Origin: Bacteroidales bacterium
Lineage (GTDB): Bacteria > Bacteroidota > Bacteroidia > Bacteroidales > GCA-2748055
Assembly: GCA_023138875.1 (NCBI GenBank)
Contig: JAGLOO010000024.1
Span: 95,340 to 159,339, forward strand
Length of the DNA: 64,000 bases
Direction: 5' to 3'
Shown here: piece after piece, positions 36,594 through 45,883 of the stretch
Numbering within the stretch: position 1 is the first letter of the stretch
Layout: each line of letters begins with the position of its first letter
The notes under the pieces: generated by a model
Seen by the model: the letters and a program-made list of their open reading frames with translations, nothing else
Databases searched by the model: none
What the model was told of the DNA's origin: nothing
Made by a program: the position numbers and the translations under genes

Positions 36594-37261
36594 TGATGTC
36601 CATTCTGCTTGCATCCCTGGCACCCGTCTTTATCATTCTTTTCTACATCTATTTTCGGGATAAATATGAGAAGGAACCCATCAGGTTGCTCATAAAGGCA
36701 TTGGTGTCCGGTATTGTGATCGTGGTGCCAGTCATTGTAGTCGAGCGGCTCCTTATAAGTATCATGCCATCCGTCGGCACTGTGGCCTCTGCCGCATACA
36801 ATGCCTTCCTGGTGGCCGGGTGTACCGAAGAGGTTTTCAAATTCCTGGCCCTGTACCTTTTGATCTGGAAGAGTCCCAGTTTTAATGAGAAGTTTGATGG
36901 GATCGTTTATGCCGTCTTTGTTTCCCTGGGTTTTGCTGCTGTCGAGAATGTGATGTATGTAATGGACGGAGGATACCACACCGCTATCGTACGTGCAGTC
37001 ACAGCCGTACCGGCCCATGCGCTGTTCGGGATTACCATGGGATACTATTTCGGGATTGCCCGTATGTACCCCGAATTGAGGAAATCCTATCTGCGCAGAG
37101 CCCTGCTGATCCCCATAGTTTTGCATGGCATTTATGATTTTATCCTGATGGTTGAAGTGGAATGGCTCCTCATCCTGTTCATCATTTTTGTGATATACCT
37201 CTATGTGGCAGGAATGAAGAAGCTTAAGGTTCTTTCTGATGCTTCAATCTTCAAACCGTGA
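36593..37261 (+). CDS. PrsW-family intramembrane metalloprotease
   Basis: A 222-residue protein with about seven membrane spans. The PrsW motifs are visible: FRDKYEKEPIRLL after the first span, AGCTEEVFKFLALYLL (paired glutamates), FDGIVYAVFVSLGFAAVENVMY and PAHALFGITMGYYFG with HGIYDFILM near the end. PrsW in Bacillus cleaves an anti-sigma factor; roles in Bacteroidota are not known and no anti-sigma gene is adjacent. Start ATG 36593 shares one base with the preceding stop, and the following gene overlaps it by four bases. Confidence 0.85.
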   Translation: MMSILLASLAPVFIILFYIYFRDKYEKEPIRLLIKALVSGIVIVVPVIVVERLLISIMPSVGTVASAAYNAFLVAGCTEEVFKFLALYLLIWKSPSFNEKFDGIVYAVFVSLGFAAVENVMYVMDGGYHTAIVRAVTAVPAHALFGITMGYYFGIARMYPELRKSYLRRALLIPIVLHGIYDFILMVEVEWLLILFIIFVIYLYVAGMKKLKVLSDASIFKP

Positions 37262-38220
37262 AAAAACTAGATCTGGCATTAATTGCAGCGATGTTTCTTA
37301 TCTCCGGATGTACATCCAGGAAGGAAACCCATCACATTGGATCGTTCCATCCACAGAATGATCGTTTCTGGGAGGTCATTTCCAGGGAGGCCATTGTTGA
37401 AAATATTGGGATCAATTTCGAATTCACGGAAGGCCCTGCATGGCACCCGGATGGATTCTTGATTTTCAGTGATATACCGGCAAATACAATTTATCAGTGG
37501 AACGGGAAAAAGTACAATGTGTTTCGTCAGCCCAGCAATAACTCCAATGGATTGATGGTAGACACGGACGGTTCTGTCCTGGCCTGTGAACATGGTTCCA
37601 GGAGTCTGACCAGGTATACCCCGGAAGGTGAACTGACCATCCTTGCAGATCGTTACCAGGGAAAAAGATTCAACAGTCCCAATGATTTTTGCATGGCTTC
37701 AGATGGTTCAATCTATTTTACAGATCCTCCATGGGGATTGCCGGAAAGGAACAATGATCCCCTCAAGGAACTCCCTTTTAATGGAGTATTCAGAGTGCAT
37801 GAGGGACAGGTTACCTTGCTGGACAGTACTCTTTCATGGCCCAACGGGATCGCCCTGTCTCCCGATGAAAAATTCCTGTATGTGGCCAATTTTGAAACCA
37901 TTAAGGTGAATGGGGAAGATCAAAATCAGGTATTCTGGATGCGGTACACCCTGAATGATTCGGGACAGGTTGTGGATAGAATCATCTTCTTCACGGCGAC
38001 TGATCTTCCCCTTCCGGGAGGACCGGACGGAATGAAAGTGGATCGAAAAGGAAACCTGTTCCTGACCGGTCCGGGTGGTATCCTGGTGGTGGATCCTTCC
38101 GGCAATCACCTGGGTACTATCGGGATTCCGGTTCCTGCCACTAACCTTACATTCGGGCCAAAGGAGAAAACACTGTTCGTTACTGCCAGGTCTACTATTG
38201 TAAGGATAGCCTTGAAGTGA
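37258..38220 (+). CDS. SMP-30/gluconolactonase-like lipoprotein
   Basis: A 320-residue six-bladed propeller protein of the SMP-30/gluconolactonase family. An N-terminal lipobox (AAMFLISGC, Cys 18) predicts a lipoprotein. Family features: FTEGPAWHPDGFLIFSDIP (metal Glu), NSPNDFCMASDGSIYFTDPPWGL, LSWPNGIALSPDEKFLYVAN and PLPGGPDGMKVDRKGNLF (metal Asp). It starts with GTG overlapping the PrsW stop (GTGA). Its location before zwf and pgl suggests sugar lactone hydrolysis outside the cytoplasm, although pgl already provides the cytoplasmic lactonase. Confidence 0.85.
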   Translation: MKKLDLALIAAMFLISGCTSRKETHHIGSFHPQNDRFWEVISREAIVENIGINFEFTEGPAWHPDGFLIFSDIPANTIYQWNGKKYNVFRQPSNNSNGLMVDTDGSVLACEHGSRSLTRYTPEGELTILADRYQGKRFNSPNDFCMASDGSIYFTDPPWGLPERNNDPLKELPFNGVFRVHEGQVTLLDSTLSWPNGIALSPDEKFLYVANFETIKVNGEDQNQVFWMRYTLNDSGQVVDRIIFFTATDLPLPGGPDGMKVDRKGNLFLTGPGGILVVDPSGNHLGTIGIPVPATNLTFGPKEKTLFVTARSTIVRIALK

Positions 38221-38238
38221 CGACAAGATAGATGATTA

Positions 38239-39738
38239 ATGCATAAGCCTTCCGAACATATCCTGATCATTTTCGGTGCGTCCGGTGACCTTACCCGGCG
38301 AAAGCTGATCCCTGCCCTGACAGAACTGCAAAAGCTGGATCTGTTGCCCGAAAAGTTTGCAGTACTGGGTATTGGAAGGACAGACTATGATGATGCATCC
38401 TACAGGAGGATGATCTCAAAGTATCTGGAGGATCCCGGTGAGATGCTGTCCATGCTTCATTATCTTTCTATGGATCCGGAAGATAAGGATTCATATGTCA
38501 GGCTGTCAGACCGACTTACAGAGATGACAGCAGTCCGGCAAATGGTCCCTAATTTCATCTTCTACCTGGCCACTCCTCCAGGACTGTATGCTACGGTTCC
38601 CGCATATCTTTCTAAGGCAGGTCTTACCCGTGAGCAGGACGGAATCTGGCGGCGTATCATTGTTGAGAAACCCTTCGGAACAGATTATCTCTCAGCCCGT
38701 GATCTGAACATCTCTCTGCTAGGGTACCTGCAGGAACATCAGATATACAGGATTGATCACTACCTGGGCAAAGAGACGGTGCAAAATGTACTGGTAACGC
38801 GTTTTTCAAATGGGATATTCGAACCACTCTGGAACAGGAATTTTGTTCATCATGTGGAGATTACATCCTCCGAGAGCCTGGGTGTGGGCTCCAGGGGAGG
38901 TTATTACGACCACTCCGGCGCCCTCAGGGATATGTTGCAAAATCATCTGCTTCAACTGGTGGGTCTTGTGGCCATGGAACCACCAACAGTGATCAGCTCC
39001 GATGCCATCAGGAATGAGACCCTGAAGGTCTTCCAATCCCTTCGGCCTATAACAGGTGAAGATATCAAAAACCACGTGATCAGAGGTCAGTATATGGCGT
39101 CCCACGTAAGGGGGGAAGCTATGCCGGGATATCGCGAAGAGGATGGGGTACCGCTGGATAGCCGAACTGAGACCTTTGTGGCCATGAAGCTGTTTATTGA
39201 TAACTGGCGGTGGGGAAGTGTCCCGTTCTATATCCGAACAGGTAAGCGGCTTCCTACCAGGGTATCTGAGATCGTGGTGCATTTTAATCCATCTCCCCAC
39301 ACCCTTTTCTGTGAACGGGAAACAGGGGCTGGTAAGGGAAATCAGCTTGTAATCCGGATACAGCCCGATGAAGGCATTCTTCTAAAATTTGGGATGAAAG
39401 TCCAGGGTGCCGGATTCAAGGTACAGGATGTAAATATGGACTTCCATTATGAAGACCTGACTAATAGTTATATACCTGAAGCTTATCAGCGGTTGTTGCT
39501 GGATTGTATGCAGGGCGACAGTACACTCTATACCCGGGATGATGCTGTGGAGGCGGCATGGCGATTTGTGGATCCGATCCTGAGGGCATGGGAAGCGGAT
39601 CCGAATGTACCCCTGCACGGTTACCCATGCGGCACATGGGGACCTGAAGTTGCAGATCAAATGATCGAAGGGGAAACCTATACATGGCGCTATCCCTGTA
39701 AGAACCTGGCCGATGACGGCCTCTATTGTGAATTATAA
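38239..39738 (+). CDS. zwf: Glucose-6-phosphate 1-dehydrogenase
   Basis: A 499-residue G6PDH. The NADP-binding motif is IFGASGDLTRRKLIPAL (about residues 10-26), the substrate/catalytic region RIDHYLGKETVQNVLVTRFSN (about 173-193, catalytic His in the following NFVHH region) and GGYYDHSGALRDMLQNHLLQ. It performs the first oxidative pentose-phosphate step. Its stop codon TAA overlaps the pgl ATG by one base, so the two products are made together. No 6-phosphogluconate dehydrogenase gene is in the window. Confidence 0.96.
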   Translation: MHKPSEHILIIFGASGDLTRRKLIPALTELQKLDLLPEKFAVLGIGRTDYDDASYRRMISKYLEDPGEMLSMLHYLSMDPEDKDSYVRLSDRLTEMTAVRQMVPNFIFYLATPPGLYATVPAYLSKAGLTREQDGIWRRIIVEKPFGTDYLSARDLNISLLGYLQEHQIYRIDHYLGKETVQNVLVTRFSNGIFEPLWNRNFVHHVEITSSESLGVGSRGGYYDHSGALRDMLQNHLLQLVGLVAMEPPTVISSDAIRNETLKVFQSLRPITGEDIKNHVIRGQYMASHVRGEAMPGYREEDGVPLDSRTETFVAMKLFIDNWRWGSVPFYIRTGKRLPTRVSEIVVHFNPSPHTLFCERETGAGKGNQLVIRIQPDEGILLKFGMKVQGAGFKVQDVNMDFHYEDLTNSYIPEAYQRLLLDCMQGDSTLYTRDDAVEAAWRFVDPILRAWEADPNVPLHGYPCGTWGPEVADQMIEGETYTWRYPCKNLADDGLYCEL

Positions 39739-40466
39739 TGGTGAAGACTCAGCATTATATCTATCCGGATACAGATACGCTCGCTGCAACTTTTGTCTGT
39801 GAATTCAGCAAATTTCTGAAATCTGCTGCAGATTTCGGCAAACCCATGCATGTGGCCCTGTCAGGTGGTTCCACACCCTTGTTGATATTCCGGAAGTTAA
39901 AGGAGGCCACTGTAAGGGAAGAGTGGTCACAGATCCGGCTCTACTGGGGAGATGAACGTTGTGTGCCACCGGGGGATCCGCAGAGCAACTATGGGAACGC
40001 AAGAAAAACCCTGATCGATCCGCTTAAGTTGCCCGGTGAGCACATATTTCGAATGAAGTGTGAGACTGACCCCGTCAGCGAGGCCCGCAGGTACGGTGAC
40101 CTTCTTAAGGAAAAGCTTCCGGTTGAGAACGGAGTTCCTGTATTTGACTGGATCTGGCTGGGCATGGGAGAAGATGGTCACACCGCTTCTATTTTTCCCG
40201 ATCAGCTTGAATTATGGAATGCTGCCGGGCCCTGCGTGGTCGCTAAACATCCCCGGACCGGACAAAAACGCATTACCCTCACCGGGCATGTGATCAATGC
40301 TGCAAAGAGGGTCTCATTCCTGGTGTCCGGAAAGGGTAAGGCCCCGGTTGTAAGAGAGGTCATCATGAAGGAGGATCGATCCGGGGAATATCCTGCATCT
40401 CTGGTTGATCCCGTATCCCGGAACCTCGAATGGTTCATGGACCAGGATGCTGCATCCTTATTGTAA
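39738..40466 (+). CDS. pgl: 6-phosphogluconolactonase
   Basis: A 242-residue DevB/SOL-family lactonase: HVALSGGSTPLLIFRKL (about residues 35-51), IRLYWGDERCVPPGDPQSNYG and the catalytic-region DWIWLGMGEDGHTASIFPD. It hydrolyses 6-phosphogluconolactone from G6PDH, whose gene overlaps it by one base. Kynureninase starts five bases after its stop. Confidence 0.95.
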   Translation: MVKTQHYIYPDTDTLAATFVCEFSKFLKSAADFGKPMHVALSGGSTPLLIFRKLKEATVREEWSQIRLYWGDERCVPPGDPQSNYGNARKTLIDPLKLPGEHIFRMKCETDPVSEARRYGDLLKEKLPVENGVPVFDWIWLGMGEDGHTASIFPDQLELWNAAGPCVVAKHPRTGQKRITLTGHVINAAKRVSFLVSGKGKAPVVREVIMKEDRSGEYPASLVDPVSRNLEWFMDQDAASLL

Positions 40467-40470
40467 GATT

Positions 40471-41751
40471 ATGAGCGAAAAATTTTCATTATCCCATGCC
40501 AAAGAGCTTGATATCAATGATCCCCTGCGGGAATACAGGGATCGTTTTATTATTAATGACCACCAGCTGGTTTACCTGGATGGGAATTCGCTGGGACGAC
40601 TGCCTTTGCAGACCATTAAAACCATCGATACCACCGTTCAGGAGCAGTGGGGTGATCGGTTGATCAGGAGCTGGAATGAAGCCTGGTACCTCCAGTCCTC
40701 CCGTCTCGGAAAAAGGATAGCCCAGATTATCGGGGCCCATCCCGATGAAGTGATTGTCTCAGATTCCACATCCGTCAACCTGTATAAACTGGTATATGCT
40801 GTCCTGAAGATCATGGATGGGAGGTTGGAGATCATTTCGGATGACATGAATTTTCCTTCAGATCTTTATATCCTTCAGGGCCTGATCAAACAATTTGGAG
40901 AGGTCCATACCCTGAGGCTTCTTAAGTCTGCCGACGGGATTTCATCAGATATGACCGAATTACTCCGGATGATCAATCGGAAGACGGCCCTTGTCACCCT
41001 TTCACACGTAGCTTTTAAAAGTGCATATATGTATGACATAGACAAGGTTACTGAACTGGCCCATATGCATGGTTCCCTGGTCTTATGGGATCTGAGCCAT
41101 TCTGTAGGAGCGGTGCCTATCAGCCTGAAACGGGCCAATGTTGACTTGGCCATTGGATGTACTTACAAATACCTGAATGGCGGACCCGGTTCACCTGCCT
41201 TCCTCTATGTCAGGAAAGACCTTCAGGAAAAACTGGAGAATCCTATCCAGGGATGGTTTGGGGATCAGCATCCCTTTGAGTTTAAACTTCATTACCGAAC
41301 AGCAGACGGCATCAGGAAGTTTCTGACCGGAACGCCGCCGGTGGTTTCTGTATCAACCCTGGAACCATCTCTTGACCTGGTTATTGAGGCGGGGATCGGA
41401 GCCATCAGGCAAAAAAGTGTGCAACAGAGCGAATACCTCATCTCACTTGCCAGGGAATGGCTGTTTAGCCAGGGATTCAGGTTGGGATCCCCGGAGTATG
41501 CTGAAAAGCGGGGCTCTCATGTTTCCCTGAAACATGCAGAAGCATACCGCATATGTAAAGCATTGATTGACCCAGAAGTTGGAAACCGGATCGTGATTCC
41601 CGATTTCCGGGAACCCAACAACATCCGGCTGGGATTATCGCCGCTTTATACCACGTATGAAGAGATCTACAGCGCGGTGGACCAATTGAGGTACATTATG
41701 GAGAATAAAATCTATGAGAAATATCCCAGGACCAGGGATGCCGTTACCTGA
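40471..41751 (+). CDS. kynU: Kynureninase
   Basis: A 426-residue PLP enzyme of the kynureninase family, which splits kynurenine or hydroxykynurenine into (hydroxy)anthranilate and alanine. Visible: YLDGNSLGRLPLQTIKTI near the N-terminus, DLSHSVGAVPISL, and the Schiff-base lysine in GCTYKYLNGGPGSPAFLYV (about Lys 233). I took the ATG at 40471 because the protein aligns from SEKFSLSHAKELD; an upstream GTG/TTG extension would overlap pgl by 62 bases. No other kynurenine-pathway gene is adjacent. Confidence 0.92.
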   Translation: MSEKFSLSHAKELDINDPLREYRDRFIINDHQLVYLDGNSLGRLPLQTIKTIDTTVQEQWGDRLIRSWNEAWYLQSSRLGKRIAQIIGAHPDEVIVSDSTSVNLYKLVYAVLKIMDGRLEIISDDMNFPSDLYILQGLIKQFGEVHTLRLLKSADGISSDMTELLRMINRKTALVTLSHVAFKSAYMYDIDKVTELAHMHGSLVLWDLSHSVGAVPISLKRANVDLAIGCTYKYLNGGPGSPAFLYVRKDLQEKLENPIQGWFGDQHPFEFKLHYRTADGIRKFLTGTPPVVSVSTLEPSLDLVIEAGIGAIRQKSVQQSEYLISLAREWLFSQGFRLGSPEYAEKRGSHVSLKHAEAYRICKALIDPEVGNRIVIPDFREPNNIRLGLSPLYTTYEEIYSAVDQLRYIMENKIYEKYPRTRDAVT

Positions 41752-41760
41752 AATACAAAT

Positions 41761-42903
41761 ATGACTAGAAGGAAAATCATTGTGCTGGGGGCTGGCCTGA
41801 TCGGAAAGGCGATAGCCATTGACCTGAAAAAGAGTGGTCATAATGTTACTGCAGTGGACCTGAATGAGGAGGTACTGAATGATCTGAGCAGCGGCTATGG
41901 AATCTCAGGTATCCGTGCTGATTTTACCGGGGATCACCTGGTGGGCATTGTAAAGAAATTTGACCTGGTGGTGGGTGCTGCACCGGGTACCAGCGGCTAC
42001 AGGATCATGGAAAGGGTGATCAGGGCAGGAAAGAACATGGTGGATATCTCATTCTGTCCTGAAGATTTCATGAAGCTGGATCAACTGGCCAGGGAACAGA
42101 GGGTTGTCGTGGTACCTGATATGGGCGTGGCTCCGGGCATGTGCAATGCAATCCTTGGATATCATCATGGAAGAATGGAGGTGGAATCTTACCGCTGCCT
42201 GGTGGGGGGATTGCCCTTTGAACGCCGTTGGCCCCTTGAATATAAGAGCTCCTGGTCGCCCATGGACTGTATAGAGGAATACACCAGGCCTGCCCGTTTC
42301 CGCTCGGGCGGGAAGAGTGTTGTTAAGCCGGCTCTGTCTGATCTGGAGAAGGTTGAGTTTGAGGGTATAGGTGTGCTGGAAGCATGGAATTCTGATGGAT
42401 TGCGTTCCCTGCTCGATTCATTCCCCCATATTCCGGATATGGTTGAAAAAACCCTCAGGTATCCGGGTACGGTGGATTACCTGAAAGTACTTCGGGAACT
42501 GGGCTATTTTTCCACAGAAGAGGTGGAGGTGAAGGGCCGGAAAGTAAGGCCTGTCGACCTGACTGCTGCCTTGCTGTTTCCCCTGTTCAAACTGGAAAAG
42601 GGTGAAAAAGAGTTTACAGTGATGCGGGTGATGATTGAAGGAAAGGAAGATGGCAAGGGAATCCGGTATGAATATGACCTGTATGATGAATATGATCCTG
42701 TATCCGATACAATTTCCATGGCGCGGACAACCGGATATGCCTGCACTGGAGTTGCCCATCTCCTATTAAATGGTATGCTAACCCAAACCGGGGTGATACC
42801 TCCGGAAAGGACGGCAATTGAGGAGGAAAACTTTACATGCCTCATGCAGCACCTCCGTGATCGCGGAGTCGATTATCAGGTAAAAGCAGTTCCACTGGAT
42901 TGA
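41761..42903 (+). CDS. Saccharopine dehydrogenase-like (lysine dehydrogenase family) oxidoreductase
   Basis: A 380-residue protein with an N-terminal NAD(P) Rossmann motif VLGAGLIGKAIAIDL (about residues 8-22) and the family continuation VVVPDMGVAPGMCNAILG and SGYRIMERVIRAGKNMVDIS. This group includes lysine 6-dehydrogenase and carboxynorspermidine synthase. The substrate is not settled by eye. It is ten bases downstream of kynU. A later remnant in this window (63017-63794) resembles an ornithine/polyamine-type decarboxylase, but the two are not linked. Confidence 0.82.
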   Translation: MTRRKIIVLGAGLIGKAIAIDLKKSGHNVTAVDLNEEVLNDLSSGYGISGIRADFTGDHLVGIVKKFDLVVGAAPGTSGYRIMERVIRAGKNMVDISFCPEDFMKLDQLAREQRVVVVPDMGVAPGMCNAILGYHHGRMEVESYRCLVGGLPFERRWPLEYKSSWSPMDCIEEYTRPARFRSGGKSVVKPALSDLEKVEFEGIGVLEAWNSDGLRSLLDSFPHIPDMVEKTLRYPGTVDYLKVLRELGYFSTEEVEVKGRKVRPVDLTAALLFPLFKLEKGEKEFTVMRVMIEGKEDGKGIRYEYDLYDEYDPVSDTISMARTTGYACTGVAHLLLNGMLTQTGVIPPERTAIEEENFTCLMQHLRDRGVDYQVKAVPLD

Positions 42904-42980
42904 TCCCGATAATTCAGGCCCTATTAAGATTGAATTCAAATTGAAAATTGGCTATTTTAGGGGTTGATACGCATAACCAT

Positions 42981-43691
42981 ATGAATCACATCGGTCAGAA
43001 AATAGCTGAGGAATTAGAATGCCGGAGAATAATCCGGAAAGCTGACTGGTGGAACCGGTATATGAAAGGGGTTATTCCGTTTCTGGGGTTGGGAATCCCG
43101 GAAATCCGGAAAGTCCTTCTGGAGCTGAATCAATCTGAGAAAATGGATCAGTTAGCTTTGAATCAGCAGGTTGGACTGGTGAACGGACTGATGAAGGGTA
43201 GTTTTGCAGAGGAGAAGCTGGCAGCGATCCTCTATATTCAGCTATTCTGGTTGGGAAAGATGAAAAATATGTTCCTGGTCAACCTTATATCTGACTGGTT
43301 TGACGATCGGTATATTCTCGATTGGAACACCGCCGACTGGCTTTGTGTCAGACTGTTGACACCCATGATAGATACAGGAGACTCCCAGGTTATCTTAAAA
43401 CTGAAACAGTGGAACCTGGATCCCTACTTATGGAAAGCGCGCTCCTCACTTGTTCCGTTTGCACAGGTCAGCACCATACCGGATTATTCCCGGGAAATCT
43501 GGCAATTCTCCAACATCCTGATCCGGCGGGAGGAGAGGTTTGCAAAAACTGCTGTGGGATGGGTATTGCGCGAGTACTCAAAACATGACACAGAATTTGT
43601 TCTGACATTTCTAAGCAAACACGTGAGGTATACAACTGCTGAAGTAAAAAGGAATGCACTGAAGTATTACCGGCAAAGCCTCAGGCCATGA
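42981..43691 (+). CDS. AlkD-like DNA alkylation repair protein
   Basis: A 236-residue all-helical HEAT-repeat protein with the AlkD-family segments KADWWNRYMKGVIPFLGLGI (about residues 21-40), WNTADWLCVRLL and LWKARSSLVPFA, RRSSLVPF-like and FAKTAVGWVLREYSKHD. AlkD enzymes excise bulky or positively charged alkyl bases without base flipping. Start ATG 42981 is preferred over the TTG at 42948 because homology begins after it. Confidence 0.85.
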   Translation: MNHIGQKIAEELECRRIIRKADWWNRYMKGVIPFLGLGIPEIRKVLLELNQSEKMDQLALNQQVGLVNGLMKGSFAEEKLAAILYIQLFWLGKMKNMFLVNLISDWFDDRYILDWNTADWLCVRLLTPMIDTGDSQVILKLKQWNLDPYLWKARSSLVPFAQVSTIPDYSREIWQFSNILIRREERFAKTAVGWVLREYSKHDTEFVLTFLSKHVRYTTAEVKRNALKYYRQSLRP

Positions 43692-43737
43692 TGAGCACGC
43701 TTAGAACATTTATTCTGCTCATAAAAAGAACGCATCA

Positions 43738-43768
43738 TTGATTCCAATCCTTGATTCAGTTATATTTA
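43738..43768 (+). promoter_or_regulatory. Promoter for the GH20 gene
   Basis: TTG at 43738-43740 and TATATTTA at 43761-43768 are spaced by 20 bases, one mismatch from the -7 consensus TAnnTTTG. The predicted start near 43775 leaves a 30-base leader before the hexosaminidase ATG. Confidence 0.55.
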
Positions 43769-43805
43769 TGGTTTATGCATCTTAACCGATTAATCCCAAC
43801 CTATT

Positions 43806-45869
43806 ATGAAGAATTATCTGTCCATTTTTCTTTCTGCATGTTTTATTATGTTAATCTCCTGCCAGTCACCCGGTGAGCAAGCTGGCGACTTCAAACTGTT
43901 GCCGCAACCCCGGCATTTTGAGATCAAGGGTACGAGTGCATTGTCCCCTGATGATCTCCGGCACTGTTATGCTTTCAATGACATCGACCTTCCCATTCGT
44001 GGTGATTTATTAAATGATATACAGCCTGCGGAAAAGCAATCACAGGCGCAAATTCTTTTCCGCATTGATGAATCACTTGATCTGCAGGCAGAAGGGTATA
44101 CCCTTGATATTTCCAAAAAGCAAATAACCATCACCGGTAAAGACAAGGCAGGTTTGTTCTATGCATTCATGACACTGAAGCAACTCATGGAAGATGCTAA
44201 GGAGCAGGGCGTACCACTGCCTCTATGCAGCATAAACGATTATCCCTTGCTCACTTACAGGGCCATTCATCTGGATCTCAAGCATCACATGGAAAAGACC
44301 GATTATTACTATAAACTGCTGGATAAACTGGCAAGTTACAAGGTAAATGCCATCATTGCCGAGATGGAAGATAAGCTGGGCTATGTGCGTCAGCCTGAAG
44401 TGGGATCGGCAGATGCACTGAGTATGGAAGAATGGAAGAAGCTCAGTGATTATGCTAAAGAGCGAAATATTGAGATCAGTCCCCTGATACAGGGTCTGGG
44501 TCATGCTTCTTTTGTTTTAAAGCATGACACATACAAAGATTTGCGCGATGATCCCAAGAGTGACTGGGCATTTAACCCGCTGGATCCGAGAACTTATGAA
44601 GTGCAGTTTGACCTCTATCTGGATGCGATGGAGGCCACACCCCATGGCAGGTATTTGCATGTGGGTGGTGATGAAGTGCATACAACAGGACGCGGTAGTG
44701 GAAAGTCGAATTTGGAATTGCAATTGATGTGGTTGAATAAGGTTTGCAGGTTTGCTGAAGAACATGGACGGATTCCCATCTTTTGGGATGATATGCCCTT
44801 AAAACATGCAGGGGTTTACAGGGCCATGTTCAATACAAGACTTACAAAAGAGGAGGTGAATAAGGTTTGGGCAGAGAACGAGCATATATTGCTTGAGTTC
44901 CTGGATGAGTTTCCCAAAAACTGCATCTATATGCGCTGGAACTACGGGGCTTCCCACGCAGAAGGCAATATAAAGGCCATGGAGTGGTTCCGGGAACATG
45001 GATTGAATGTGATGGGAGCAACAGCAGGACAAACACGTTGGGTGCTGATGCCTCAAAGTGAAAGCAATATAGAGAATATCAGGTCCTTTGCTATGACCTC
45101 CATTGAGAAGGATCTCGATGGACTGCTGTTAACCCTATGGGATGATGACTCTCCCCATTTCGAGCTTTACATGCGGGGCATTATCGCCTTTGCAGAATAC
45201 AGCTGGTCGGGGGAGCAAAGGCCAAAGGAGGAGTTGAAAGCGGCTTACCGTCATAGGGAATTCTCAAATACACTGGCCGGTAATGAGTATGTTTTCGTTG
45301 AGCAGCTTGAACATTCCGCTGCCTGGTGGAATGCTGCATTATTAGAAGGTAATAATCGTAATTTTTTACGAAAGCTCAATCAGCCCCTCGAAGAGGCCAT
45401 CATTGATCTCCCGGAAAAAAGCAATAAAGGTCAGTGGAGCATACAATATTCAGAGCGTCTGGAGATGGCAGCTATTGTATTACTGGATTGTGATAGCATT
45501 GCCGTGAAAATTGCCACCATGAAATCACAGGCCATTCGCAATCAGTACAGGCTGGAGGTCTATGAACAGGTCAACAATCTGGTCCGCTTTTCCGCCCAGG
45601 CCCTGCTCACTCTACAGGCCTATGATACAGCTCAAACCGAACAGGAAGAGACCGAAGCCTTAACCCGCATTCAGAATCTGTCAGAGGAGTTCAAAGCCCT
45701 GAGAGAACAGTTTGAAAAGGTGTACGGCAAAACCCGAATCCTCTCAAGACCGGAAGGGTATCTTCTGGATCAGGATCACCATAATCACCTGGCCAACCAA
45801 ACCATCTCCTTTGATTGGCAACTCATTGCAGAGATACTGTTTCTGGAAAAGATCGAAAACGAATTTTAA
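43806..45869 (+). CDS. GH20 beta-N-acetylhexosaminidase lipoprotein
   Basis: A 687-residue protein with a lipobox (IMLISC, Cys 19). After the small GH20b domain, the TIM barrel starts at LLTYRAIHLDLKHHM, and the catalytic Asp-Glu pair lies in HVGGDEVHTTG (Asp 289, Glu 290). GH20 enzymes release terminal GlcNAc/GalNAc through substrate-assisted catalysis. About 200 residues after the barrel form a helical C-terminal domain. It is predicted at the cell surface or in the periplasm, 14 bases upstream of a secreted DUF1080-like protein. Confidence 0.92.
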   Translation: MKNYLSIFLSACFIMLISCQSPGEQAGDFKLLPQPRHFEIKGTSALSPDDLRHCYAFNDIDLPIRGDLLNDIQPAEKQSQAQILFRIDESLDLQAEGYTLDISKKQITITGKDKAGLFYAFMTLKQLMEDAKEQGVPLPLCSINDYPLLTYRAIHLDLKHHMEKTDYYYKLLDKLASYKVNAIIAEMEDKLGYVRQPEVGSADALSMEEWKKLSDYAKERNIEISPLIQGLGHASFVLKHDTYKDLRDDPKSDWAFNPLDPRTYEVQFDLYLDAMEATPHGRYLHVGGDEVHTTGRGSGKSNLELQLMWLNKVCRFAEEHGRIPIFWDDMPLKHAGVYRAMFNTRLTKEEVNKVWAENEHILLEFLDEFPKNCIYMRWNYGASHAEGNIKAMEWFREHGLNVMGATAGQTRWVLMPQSESNIENIRSFAMTSIEKDLDGLLLTLWDDDSPHFELYMRGIIAFAEYSWSGEQRPKEELKAAYRHREFSNTLAGNEYVFVEQLEHSAAWWNAALLEGNNRNFLRKLNQPLEEAIIDLPEKSNKGQWSIQYSERLEMAAIVLLDCDSIAVKIATMKSQAIRNQYRLEVYEQVNNLVRFSAQALLTLQAYDTAQTEQEETEALTRIQNLSEEFKALREQFEKVYGKTRILSRPEGYLLDQDHHNHLANQTISFDWQLIAEILFLEKIENEF

Positions 45870-45883
45870 TACGAAAGAGCAAA

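Noticed and set aside
42948..42980. TTG start for the AlkD-like protein
   Set aside because: It adds eleven residues without family similarity; the ATG at 42981 fits better.
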